Positions 28,228-36,442 of a stretch of 58,796 bases of DNA are shown here, piece after piece. The DNA is from Hyphomicrobiales bacterium (GTDB taxonomy: Bacteria; Pseudomonadota; Alphaproteobacteria; Rhizobiales; Methyloligellaceae): contig JANQLP010000030.1 of assembly GCA_028280515.1 (NCBI GenBank), forward strand, positions 1-58,796, read 5' to 3'. The notes under the pieces are model-generated. The model did no database searches and was not told where the DNA came from. It saw only the letters and a program-made list of their open reading frames with translations. A program made the position numbers and the translations under genes. Position 1 is the stretch's first letter, and each line of letters begins with the position of its first letter.

Positions 28228-28914
28228 TCAGTCGATATCCACGTAGCGCTCGACGTGCGCCCGCAGATTCAAAGTGTGTTCGCGCACGAGCCGCTCCGCC
28301 AATTCGGTGTCGCGCGCCTCGAGCGCCTCGATGATGTGCATGTGATCGACGATCGAGCGGTCCGCGCGGTCCTTTTCGGAGATGGTGCGTGCGCGGATGG
28401 CCCGGACGTGCATGAACAATCCCTGTGCCATTTCGTTGAGCAACTCGCACTTGCTCATTTTCAGGATCGCCTGATGAAACTTGATGTTGGTGTCGGAGTA
28501 CTCGTCGATCCTGGCCTTCACGGCTTCGCCATCGAAGGTGCTGCACAAGGCACGCAAGCTCGCGATTTCCTCATCGCTCGCATTCTGCGTGATCAGCCGT
28601 GCGGCCATGCTTTCAAGCGCCGCCCAGACGGTGACCATCTCCAGAATCTCGGCCTTCGATTTACGGACGATATAGATGCCGCGGCGCGGAACGATCTTGA
28701 CAAGACCTTCTTGGTCAAGACGGGCGAGAGCCTCGCGCAGCGGGGTCCGGCTGATGCCGAATTGCTCCGACAGGCGTCGTTCATCGAGGCGCAGATCGGC
28801 GCTGCCGTCATAGATGTTCATATCCATGATCGCGGCTTTCAGGGAGTCGTAGATTTTCGACTTGAGAGAAAACCCGTCCCCGATGGGCTTTATTTCCAAC
28901 TGCAGGTTCGACAT
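28228..28914 (-). CDS. GntR-family (FadR/FCD) regulator, probable oxalate regulator
   Basis: 228 residues: a winged helix at about 20-90 (DERRLSEQFGISRTPLREALARLDQEGLVKIVPRRGIYIV) and an FCD ligand domain with the usual Asp/His metal-binding helices (NIKFHQAIL, DHMHIIEALEARD). It is first in the operon with oxc and frc. A TGGTATACCA dyad lies 80 bp before its start and similar dyads lie before tctC, the sucC-like gene and a small gene at 39447, so it probably represses the whole island and itself until an inducer such as oxalate or an acyl-CoA appears. Confidence 0.88.
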   Translation of the reverse strand: MSNLQLEIKPIGDGFSLKSKIYDSLKAAIMDMNIYDGSADLRLDERRLSEQFGISRTPLREALARLDQEGLVKIVPRRGIYIVRKSKAEILEMVTVWAALESMAARLITQNASDEEIASLRALCSTFDGEAVKARIDEYSDTNIKFHQAILKMSKCELLNEMAQGLFMHVRAIRARTISEKDRADRSIVDHMHIIEALEARDTELAERLVREHTLNLRAHVERYVDID

Positions 28915-28983
28915 GGCTGTGTCTCCGCAAGGGCGCGAAATCGCACCAATTGTTCGATCATACCCCCTGGATCATGGATGCCG

Positions 28984-29012
28984 CTTGGTCAACTGGTATA
29001 CCATACACCAAG
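28984..29012 (-). promoter_or_regulatory. GntR-type operator overlapping the gntR-oxc-frc promoter
   Basis: A perfect palindrome TGGTATACCA (28994-29003) fits the GntR rule TnGTnnACnA. It is flanked by CTTGGT (28984) and ACCAAG (ending 29012), an outer dyad. On the minus strand TTGCAT, an 18-bp spacer and TATGGT give a plausible promoter whose -10 overlaps the operator, as expected for repression. Confidence 0.65.
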
Positions 29013-29064
29013 CCTATTCCGCGATGCAATATCAAACGGGCTTACCGCGATTGTCCCTTACGCA

Positions 29065-30591
29065 TCAGGCCTTTGCTTTCTTGCCATTTATGAGCCGCAT
29101 GATGGGCTTCAGAAGCGGCAGTGCCAGAAGGACCAAGGCCGTGATCATGATGGGCGCCGAGTAAGGCCGGGTAAAGAAGATGTCGAACGACCCGTCGTTG
29201 ATGAGCAGGGACTGGCGCAGCGCCGGTTCGGCCAGGGGGCCGAGGACGATTGCAAGCACGGCAGGTGCGAGCGGATAGTCCAGCTTGCGCATCAGGTAGC
29301 CGACAATGCCGAACAACAGCATCAGCCAGACATCGTGCATGTCCTGGGTTGGCGCGTAGCCGCCGACGAGGCAGAGCACGAAGATGAGCGGCGCAAGCAG
29401 GGTGAACGGCAGCTTCAGCACCCAGATGAAGGCCGGGATGAACGCGACGTTGATAATGACGGCGAACAGATTAGCGGCATAAAGAGACGCGATCAGGCCC
29501 CAGACGAACTCGCTGTGGTCGGTGAACAGGCGCGGACCGGGTTCCAGTCCCCAGATCACCATGCCGCCGAGCAGGATGGCGGTCGTCGGAGAGCCGGGAA
29601 TGCCGAGCGTTAGCATCGGCAGCATAGATCCCGTGCTGGCGGCGTTGTTGGCGGCCTCCGGTGCGACAACGCCATCGACAGCGCCCTTGCCGAACCGTTT
29701 CGGATCTCTGGCGATCTGCCGGGCGACGCCGTAGGCCATCAACGAACCGGGCGTGGCGCCGGCCGCAGGAAGGATCCCGACAAAGTATCCGAGAAACGAG
29801 CTCATGACGGCGGTCTTCCACGTGCGCAGCAGCTCTTTGAGGTTGGCTATCGTCCGTTGCACGGTGACGACCGCCTTTGAAAGCATGGATGCGCCGCCGG
29901 CCTTGTAGTTCTCCTCGACCGTCCACAACATTTCGCCGATGCCGTAAATGCCGATGGCTAGGACAAGGAAGTTGATGCCGTGCAGGAAGCCCGGAATGTC
30001 GCCGAAGATCAGGCGTGGTTCGCCGGAGATGATATCGAGGCCGACGGCCGACAGGACCAACCCGATACAAATCGAGAAGATCGTCTTCGGAATGTCGTCG
30101 CCGCCCAGTCCGATGAATGTTGCAAAGGCCAGCATCATCAGAGAAAACTCTTCCGGTGCGCCGAAGAACAGCGCCACGTGGGCGAGGGGCGGGGCGAAGA
30201 AGGTGAACAGCACGACGGAAATCGTGCCGCCGACAAACGACGCAACCGCAGCGGCCGTCAATGCCTTGTCAGCGAGGCCGTTTTTCGCCAGTGGCCGTCC
30301 ATCGAACGTGGTTGCCACCGCCGTCGACGCACCGGGTATTCCGAGCATGATCGAACTGATGGCGCCGCCATACATGGCGCCGTAGTAGATGGCGGCAAGA
30401 AAGATGATCGCTCCTGTGGGCGGAACCAGGAAGGTCAGGGGCAGCAGAATCGCGACACCGTTCACCGAACCGAGGCCGGGCATGGCCCCAATGAACAGTC
30501 CGATGGTGCAACCAACAATCACAAGCATGAGGTTCAGCGGCTCGAACGCGACGAGAAAACCGCCCCAAAGCTGCATAAGAATGTCAACCAT
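29065..30591 (-). CDS. tctA: Tripartite tricarboxylate transporter, large permease TctA
   Basis: 508 residues with about 10-12 membrane helices and the TctA signatures GAMPGLGSVNGVAILLPLTF near the start and GILPAAGATPGSLMAYGVARQ in the middle. It is the large channel subunit of a secondary transporter that depends on a periplasmic binding protein. It is third in the tctCBA operon and is separated from the oxalate operon only by the GntR operator, so I infer oxalate or a related acid as substrate; TTT systems known to me carry citrate and other carboxylates. Confidence 0.93.
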   Translation of the reverse strand: MVDILMQLWGGFLVAFEPLNLMLVIVGCTIGLFIGAMPGLGSVNGVAILLPLTFLVPPTGAIIFLAAIYYGAMYGGAISSIMLGIPGASTAVATTFDGRPLAKNGLADKALTAAAVASFVGGTISVVLFTFFAPPLAHVALFFGAPEEFSLMMLAFATFIGLGGDDIPKTIFSICIGLVLSAVGLDIISGEPRLIFGDIPGFLHGINFLVLAIGIYGIGEMLWTVEENYKAGGASMLSKAVVTVQRTIANLKELLRTWKTAVMSSFLGYFVGILPAAGATPGSLMAYGVARQIARDPKRFGKGAVDGVVAPEAANNAASTGSMLPMLTLGIPGSPTTAILLGGMVIWGLEPGPRLFTDHSEFVWGLIASLYAANLFAVIINVAFIPAFIWVLKLPFTLLAPLIFVLCLVGGYAPTQDMHDVWLMLLFGIVGYLMRKLDYPLAPAVLAIVLGPLAEPALRQSLLINDGSFDIFFTRPYSAPIMITALVLLALPLLKPIMRLINGKKAKA

Positions 30592-30697
30592 TGCCCTGTT
30601 CCGAAGCCTTTTTCATGTGTCTTTGTCTTGTCTGGCTTGCATTACTCCGACGTAGGGCGGTACGAGATTCGACAGCCTTGCGCCGGCACGAAATGCC

Positions 30698-31204
30698 TTA
30701 AAAGAATATCCTGTAGAGCGGGAAGAAGACCGTTTCCTCGACAATGGGCAGGCCCTTGGGAAGCGTGATCTTCAGCGCAATATCGAAAAAGAAAAACATG
30801 ACGACGGGCGTAACGGTCGCCATCGTTGCCGTCGTTGCCCAGGAGTGGCGTCCGAGGAACCGAACATAGAAGATCATGAACAACGGGATCGCCCCGTAAA
30901 CGCCGATCACGTAGAACAAGGCGACGGTCACGAGCAGTCCACCGGCGACCAGCCCCACCGCGATGATGGTGCCGCGGTCCATATAAACTTCGTCGGATTG
31001 TGAAGGGGGTGACTTGCGGCGATACCAGTTCACCACGATCATCACGCAACTCAGCGCCATGATTGCGGAGAGCCAGAACGGCCAAGCGCCACCACCCGGG
31101 CCTTCTTGGGGAATCCAGCCGATCGGCAGTTCGGTGCTCTTCCACATCAGATAGAGGGAGAAGATGCCCATCACGATGGCCATGACGAGTTCAGCCTTGC
31201 GCAT
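30698..31204 (-). CDS. tctB: Tripartite tricarboxylate transporter, small permease TctB
   Basis: 168 residues with four hydrophobic segments in the TctB arrangement: one near the N-terminus (AIVMGIFSLYLMW), a short GWIPQEGPGGGAWPFW motif typical of the family, and three later helices. It works with TctA in the inner membrane. It is flanked by tctC (44 bp) and tctA (106 bp) on the same strand. Confidence 0.88.
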   Translation of the reverse strand: MRKAELVMAIVMGIFSLYLMWKSTELPIGWIPQEGPGGGAWPFWLSAIMALSCVMIVVNWYRRKSPPSQSDEVYMDRGTIIAVGLVAGGLLVTVALFYVIGVYGAIPLFMIFYVRFLGRHSWATTATMATVTPVVMFFFFDIALKITLPKGLPIVEETVFFPLYRIFF

Positions 31205-31248
31205 GACGTGCGTTCTCCCCCCTCTATCGATCGTGTTTCGGCTACAGA

Positions 31249-32241
31249 CTAGCTCTTGATGGCCCCCATTTTGGTGAGCATCTTCTTGTGAACGTCCCGC
31301 TCGTTCTTCCAGTAATTCAGCAGGTCATCACCGGTCAGCGGGTCACCCTGAAGGGCCCTCTTGTTGCGATAGGACTGCCATTCCTCGGAGTTGAACACCT
31401 TGGTGAACAGGTCCCTGTAGTAGGCCTTGGCTTCATCGCTCATGCCAGGCGCGCCAACGACGGTGCGCTGCATGAAGTACACGAAGTCCTTGCCCAGTTC
31501 CTTGAAGGTCGGCGCATCCTTGAACAGGCCGATGCGGTCATTTGTAAAGCAGGCGAGAGGCTTGGTCGTGCCGGCTTCGAAGAAACCGAGCTGTTCTGAG
31601 GGGTTATTGACCGTGGAATCGGCATTCTTGCCGGCCAGTTCCTTGGCGACCTTTCCGCCGCCCTTGTAGGGAATGTATTTCATCTTCAGACCGTAGGCCG
31701 AGTTCAGGAAGTCCGTGAGAAGATTGTCTTCCGAAGCCTTGCCCGTGCCGGCCATGATCCAGCCATTGCCCTTGGCCTTGGCGGCCTTGACGAAGTCATC
31801 GACGGTGTTGATGTCCTTGCGGTCGGAATGGACCCACAGGCAGAAAGTGTCTTCCGCCATCCGCATGACAGGCGTGAACTCCTCGATGTTCACCTTGAGA
31901 CCGGGCTGGCGAAGCGGCGTCGTGTAGAAGCTGTTCAGGGTGAACATGATGGTGTGGTCGTCGCCTTTCTTGCCTTTCAGGTAGACAAGCGCTTCCGCAC
32001 CGGTGCCGCCGGGCTTGTTCACTGGCGTGAACGGAACCGGGGCAAGTTTGTTTTTCGCGATGATGCTCTGCATCAGCCGTACGGCTTTGTCAGCGCCGCC
32101 GCCTTTGCCCGCCATGACGACGAACTCGACCGGCTTTTTCGGCTCCCACGCGGCATCCGCTGCCTGTGGCAGGCCCACTGCCGCCACACCCAGACCGACC
32201 GCGACGCCAAGGCCAAAGACTCTATGCTTCTTTTGGATCAT
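31249..32241 (-). CDS. tctC: Tripartite tricarboxylate transporter periplasmic binding protein TctC
   Basis: 330 residues from the ATG at 32241, with a signal peptide ending about residue 30 (PQAADA-AWEP). The mature part is a Bug/TctC extracytoplasmic receptor (VVMAGKGGGADKAVRLMQ, VNKPGGTGAEALVYLKG, YIPYKGGGKVAKELAGKNAD). It delivers a carboxylate to TctAB. The position next to oxc/frc and the shared operator make oxalate the best guess for its ligand. First gene of the operon; its promoter carries a GntR-type dyad. Confidence 0.92.
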   Translation of the reverse strand: MIQKKHRVFGLGVAVGLGVAAVGLPQAADAAWEPKKPVEFVVMAGKGGGADKAVRLMQSIIAKNKLAPVPFTPVNKPGGTGAEALVYLKGKKGDDHTIMFTLNSFYTTPLRQPGLKVNIEEFTPVMRMAEDTFCLWVHSDRKDINTVDDFVKAAKAKGNGWIMAGTGKASEDNLLTDFLNSAYGLKMKYIPYKGGGKVAKELAGKNADSTVNNPSEQLGFFEAGTTKPLACFTNDRIGLFKDAPTFKELGKDFVYFMQRTVVGAPGMSDEAKAYYRDLFTKVFNSEEWQSYRNKRALQGDPLTGDDLLNYWKNERDVHKKMLTKMGAIKS

Positions 32242-32395
32242 TACTTTCCTCCCTTGGTGGTTGAGCGCAAAGCGCCCGACTATACGCCTGCGCGTAAAGT
32301 GCTCAATTGTTATGCCCAATTCCCGAAAGCGGCAACTGAGGCCGGGCTCTTGTGGTCAAATTTTAATCATTCGGCCCGTAATGGTATTTGGTCGA

Positions 32396-32423
32396 ATGTA
32401 TACCAATAAGTTTTGCTTGGCAA
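32396..32423 (-). promoter_or_regulatory. Promoter and GntR-type operator of tctCBA
   Basis: The dyad ATGTATACCA (32396-32405) matches the gntR operator at 8 of 10 positions. It is preceded by TTGGTC, as in the gntR copy. On the minus strand TTGCCA (32423-32418) and a TATACAT-like -10 lie so that the -10 is inside the dyad. It lies about 155 bp before tctC. Confidence 0.55.
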
Positions 32424-32516
32424 TCTTGATGACAGAGCCCCTTCGGTGGGCCTAATTTGGACCGAAGGAACGTCGTAAGCGCCGGAATTGCGCGACCGGT
32501 GGTGGCAATGACACGG

Positions 32517-32559
32517 CTCGACAGAGATTGTGGTCTGGTATATGGTATCTGGCATACCA
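32517..32559 (+). promoter_or_regulatory. Promoter region and GntR-type dyads of the sucCD-fdh operon
   Basis: Two TGGTAT half-sites (32536-32541, 32543-32548) face an ATACCA half-site (32554-32559); TGGCATACCA at 32550-32559 is one base from the gntR operator. A weak promoter, CTCGAC with a 16-bp spacer and TATATG (32539-32544), overlaps them. The 438-bp space between tctC and the sucC-like gene holds this and the tctC site and no other gene that I can see. Confidence 0.5.
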
Positions 32560-32679
32560 CGGTCCGCTCGCGGCTGCGCCAGGGCATAAAAATCGGGCGG
32601 GACGGCACCGCACGGCTCACAGGCGATCAAAAGAAATCGCAAGGTGGCAGCGCCGAGACAAGGTGAGGAAAAAGCGCGT

Positions 32680-33855
32680 ATGAATCTCCATGAATATCAG
32701 GCGAAGGATCTGCTTGCCGGTTTCGGCATACCCTTGCCGGTGGGTGATGTGGCGCAGTCTTCTTCGGCTGCGCAGAACGTCGCGCGGCGCTTGCCGGGAG
32801 AGCGCTACGTGGTGAAGGCACAGGTGCATGCGGGCGGGCGTGGGCGTGCCGGTGGCGTCAGGATCGTGACCTCCGTCGCTGAAGTCCGGCAGGCGGCCGA
32901 AGAGCTATTGGGGCAAACGCTGGTAACGGACCAGACCGGGCCCGAGGGGCGTACGGTCCGCGCGGTCTATGTTGAAGAAGCGATTGATTCGGAGCGTGAC
33001 ATTTATGTTGCCGTGCTGGTTGATCGCGAATCCGGAAAGCTCGCCCTGCTTGGCGCGCGGCAGGGAGGCGAGGACATCGAAGAGCGCACGGCTGAGAAGC
33101 CGGCAACCGTCCAAACGTTTCTGCTGAAGCCGGACGGCGCGCCAGCGAAGGGGACGCTCGACGCGTTTGCGAAGAAGATCGGCCTGACCGGCCGGCTGAC
33201 AGCAAAGGCCGCTACGCTGTTCGAGGGTCTGATCAGCGCTTTCCTGAAAAACGATGCGAGCCTGATCGAGATAAACCCGCTCGCCGTGACGGCGGGCAAC
33301 GAGCTTGTCGCACTCGATGTGAAGATGGTGATCGACGACAACGCTCTGTTCAGGCATCCGGAGATGAAGAACTTCCAGGATCGTGACGAACTCGACCCCG
33401 TGGAATTGAAGGCCCAGGAGAACGAAATCAATTTCGTGCGCATGGACGGCAACATCGGTGTTGTCGTAAACGGCGCCGGGTTGGCGCTCGCGACGCACGA
33501 CATGTTGAGCGACCTCGGTGGCGTCCCGGCCAACTTCATGGATATCCGCACAACTGCGACCAGCCTCGACATTGCGGCCGGGTTCGACCTCCTGCTTTCG
33601 AACCCCAACGTTTCGGCGGTGCTGGTTAACGTTCACGGAGGCGGCATGCAGCGCTGCGACACGATCGCCGAGGGGATCGGCATCTCCATGAAACGCAACG
33701 ACCGGTTGGTGCCGATCGTGGTCCGGTTCGCCGGAAACAATGCGGACTATGGGCACACCCTGCTGCGCAACTATGGGATCTCGTACACAGTGGCGCAGGA
33801 TATGGGGGACGCGGTCGAGCGGGCGGTCACTCTGGTTCGCCCGGAGGCGGCGTGA
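32680..33855 (+). CDS. Succinyl-CoA-synthetase-beta-like acyl-CoA ligase subunit
   Basis: 391 residues, starting MNLHEYQAKDLLAGFGIPLP, with the ATP-grasp domain (VKAQVHAGGRGRAGGV, EINPLAV) and C-terminal ligase domain of SucC/MtkA. The glycine-rich loop that reads DVGGGA in the usual enzymes is DIRTTA here (Arg290-Thr-Thr), and the NIFGGI loop is NVHGGG (317-322). These lie near the acid-binding end as I recall, so the acid is probably not succinate. Context suggests oxalate or formate. Starts an operon with the alpha subunit and formate dehydrogenase. Confidence 0.85.
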   Translation: MNLHEYQAKDLLAGFGIPLPVGDVAQSSSAAQNVARRLPGERYVVKAQVHAGGRGRAGGVRIVTSVAEVRQAAEELLGQTLVTDQTGPEGRTVRAVYVEEAIDSERDIYVAVLVDRESGKLALLGARQGGEDIEERTAEKPATVQTFLLKPDGAPAKGTLDAFAKKIGLTGRLTAKAATLFEGLISAFLKNDASLIEINPLAVTAGNELVALDVKMVIDDNALFRHPEMKNFQDRDELDPVELKAQENEINFVRMDGNIGVVVNGAGLALATHDMLSDLGGVPANFMDIRTTATSLDIAAGFDLLLSNPNVSAVLVNVHGGGMQRCDTIAEGIGISMKRNDRLVPIVVRFAGNNADYGHTLLRNYGISYTVAQDMGDAVERAVTLVRPEAA

Positions 33856-34730
33856 TGGCCATTCTCGTCGGACCGGAGACGTCTGTGATCTGCCAGGGGA
33901 TGACCGGACGTGCGGGGTCGTATCACATCGAACGCGCCATGGCGTACGGCACGAAGGTCGTTGGCGGCGTGCGCCCCGGCAAAGGCGGTTTGCAACATCT
34001 GGATGTGCCGGTTTTCGACACGGTGACGGAAGCGGTGTCCCAGACGGGCGCCAATGCGTCCATCATATTCGTGCCGCCCGAAAACGCGGCCGCTGCGATG
34101 ATCGAAGCGATTGAGGCGGAAGTCCCTGTGGTCGTTTGCGTCACCGAACGCGTCCCCGTGCTCGACATGGTGCGTGTGAGGGATGCGCTCGAGGGCTCGA
34201 AGACAAAGCTCGCGGGGCCGAATTCTCAAGGAATCCTGACCCCCAAAGTGTGCAAGCTCGGTGTGATGGCGACCGCCCATGAGCGTCCCGGTTCGATCGG
34301 CATCGTCTCGCGGTCCGCCACGTTGACGAGTGAGGTGGTGGCGCAGACCAGCGCCTCCGGGCTTGGGCAATCGACGACCGTTGGCATCGGCGGCGATCCT
34401 GTGCATGGCGTCGGGTTCGTCGAATGCCTCGAAATGTTCATGGAGGACCCCGACACCGAAGGCATCATTCTGATCGGAGAGATCGGGGGAGTAGATGAAG
34501 AAATGGCCGCCGACTATCTCAAGTCGGTGAAAGCGTCAAAACCCGTGGTCGCTCTGGTTGCCGGGCGCCACGCGCCGCCGGAGCGGCGTATGGGGCATGC
34601 CGGCACGCTGACACTCTTTGGCCGTGCCGATGCCAATCAGAAGATCAAAGCGTTACGATCCGCAGGCGTCCAGATTGCGCCCAACTCTCATCAGGTCGCC
34701 GAGACCATGCGACAATCTTTGAGCACTTAA
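33855..34730 (+). CDS. Succinyl-CoA-synthetase-alpha-like acyl-CoA ligase subunit
   Basis: 291 residues with the CoA-binding domain ([34 protein letters not shown]), the [10 protein letters not shown] block and the phospho-histidine His248 in [13 protein letters not shown], so catalysis through phosphohistidine should be intact. It pairs with the beta subunit upstream, whose stop it overlaps as TGATG. In place of a TCA-cycle role I infer charging of formate or oxalate to the CoA ester, or the reverse with ATP gain, because the next two genes are formate dehydrogenase. Confidence 0.86.
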   Translation: MAILVGPETSVICQGMTGRAGSYHIERAMAYGTKVVGGVRPGKGGLQHLDVPVFDTVTEAVSQTGANASIIFVPPENAAAAMIEAIEAEVPVVVCVTERVPVLDMVRVRDALEGSKTKLAGPNSQGILTPKVCKLGVMATAHERPGSIGIVSRSATLTSEVVAQTSASGLGQSTTVGIGGDPVHGVGFVECLEMFMEDPDTEGIILIGEIGGVDEEMAADYLKSVKASKPVVALVAGRHAPPERRMGHAGTLTLFGRADANQKIKALRSAGVQIAPNSHQVAETMRQSLST

Positions 34731-34735
34731 AGCAC

Positions 34736-36442
34736 ATGAACGATATGTCGAACGGCGGGGGAGACCGCCGAATTCATCCTGGTTCCGGTCGCCGCAAGGC
34801 GCCGGTCTTTCCCAAGGGTCGCTTGCTCAAGGACGAGGAGCGCAACGCAATTACGGAGCTCTTGGGAGACCGCCCGCGCCGGAGGGACTTGCTCATCGAG
34901 TATCTGCACCTCATCCAGGACAGCGAAGGCTGCCTGCCGGCGGGTCACCTGCAGGCGCTCGGGGAGGAACTGCGCATTCCCATGGCGGAAGTCTATGAGG
35001 TGGCCTCTTTCTATGCCCATTTCGATATCGTTCGCGACGGCGAGGAACGCCCGGCGCCGCTAACCGTCAGGGTGTGCGATTCGCTCAGTTGCATGATGGC
35101 CGGTGCGGAACAGATCATTGCGGAACTCGAGAAAAGCGCGCCGAAGGACCTACGTATTCTGCGGGCGCCCTGCATGGGGCGTTGCGATACCGCGCCCGTT
35201 TGCGAGGTGGGGCACAAGCACCTCGACCACATCACGGCGCAGGGCGTGCTGGACACAGCGAAAGCCGGCGACACACACCCGGATATTCCAGCGTACAAAG
35301 ACTTCAAGTCTTATATGAAAGAAGGCGGGTACGAGCTTCTGAAACAATGTGTTTCAGGTGAGCGTGACGTCGAGGGTGTGATTGACGTTCTTTCCGATGC
35401 CGGACTGCGCGGCCTTGGCGGCGCCGGCTTTCCAACCGGGCGCAAATGGGGGTTCGTCCGGGCTGAGGCAAAGCCGCGGCTCATGGCTGTGAACGCGGAC
35501 GAGGGTGAGCCTGGCACGTTCAAGGACCGCTTCTATCTCGAGACCAACCCGCATGCTTTTCTCGAAGGCATGTTGATCGGCGCATGGGCGGTCGAGGCCG
35601 AGACGGTCTACGTCTACCTGCGCGACGAATATCCGGCGGCACGCGAAATCTTGCTGCAGGAGATCGCCGCCGTCGAGGCGGCGGGTCTTGCAACGCATAC
35701 AACCATCGAATTGCGGCGCGGGGCGGGGGCCTACATCTGTGGTGAAGAGTCGGCGATGATCGAGTCAATCGAAGGCAAGCGCGGTTTGCCGCGCCACCGC
35801 CCGCCCTATGTGGCCCAGGTGGGCATCTTCGACCGCCCGACGCTCGTCAATAATGTCGAGACGCTCTACTGGGTGCCGGACATTCTCAAGAACGGTGCGG
35901 AGTGGTTTGCCTCGCAAGGGAAGAACGGCGCCAAAGGCCTGCGCAGCTATTCGGTCTCCGGCCATGTCAAGGAACCGGGGGTCAAACTGGTTGCGGCGGG
36001 GACCACGGCGCGGGAACTCGTCGAAGACCATTGCGGCGGCATGCGTGACGGTCACACGTTCAAAGGATATCTGCCCGGCGGTGCGTCAGGCGGCATCCTG
36101 CCTGAATCCATGGCTGACATCCCGCTCGATTTCGGGACGCTTGAAGAACACGGCTGTTTTGTCGGCTCCCATGCCGTGGTGATCTTGTCGGACAAGGACG
36201 AGATGAAGTCTGTTGCTGTGAACCTGATGAGGTTCTTCGAAGACGAGAGCTGTGGTCAGTGCACGCCGTGCCGTAACGGAACGGAGAAGGCCGTCAAGCT
36301 GATGTCGGGCGGCAATTGGGAACCTGAGGTTTTGGAAGACCTGTCGAGCGTCATGGCCGATGCCTCGATTTGCGGTCTCGGGCAGGCGGCGCCAAACCCG
36401 TTGCGCTGTGTGCTCAAGTTTTTTGCAGAGGATTTGAAATGA
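34736..36442 (+). CDS. NAD-dependent formate dehydrogenase, fused gamma/beta subunit (Fdh1B type)
   Basis: 568 residues joining a NuoE-like domain (about 25-175; [2Fe-2S] ligands Cys114, Cys119, Cys146, Cys150) to a NuoF-like domain (about 195-565) with the FMN/NADH motif GGAGFPTG (228-235), GEESAMIESIEG and [4Fe-4S] ligands Cys506, Cys509, Cys512 and Cys546. It passes electrons from the alpha subunit to NAD+. The fusion matches Fdh1B of Methylorubrum, unlike the split FdsG/FdsB. It begins 5 bp after the ligase gene and overlaps the alpha gene as ATGA. Confidence 0.94.
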   Translation: MNDMSNGGGDRRIHPGSGRRKAPVFPKGRLLKDEERNAITELLGDRPRRRDLLIEYLHLIQDSEGCLPAGHLQALGEELRIPMAEVYEVASFYAHFDIVRDGEERPAPLTVRVCDSLSCMMAGAEQIIAELEKSAPKDLRILRAPCMGRCDTAPVCEVGHKHLDHITAQGVLDTAKAGDTHPDIPAYKDFKSYMKEGGYELLKQCVSGERDVEGVIDVLSDAGLRGLGGAGFPTGRKWGFVRAEAKPRLMAVNADEGEPGTFKDRFYLETNPHAFLEGMLIGAWAVEAETVYVYLRDEYPAAREILLQEIAAVEAAGLATHTTIELRRGAGAYICGEESAMIESIEGKRGLPRHRPPYVAQVGIFDRPTLVNNVETLYWVPDILKNGAEWFASQGKNGAKGLRSYSVSGHVKEPGVKLVAAGTTARELVEDHCGGMRDGHTFKGYLPGGASGGILPESMADIPLDFGTLEEHGCFVGSHAVVILSDKDEMKSVAVNLMRFFEDESCGQCTPCRNGTEKAVKLMSGGNWEPEVLEDLSSVMADASICGLGQAAPNPLRCVLKFFAEDLK

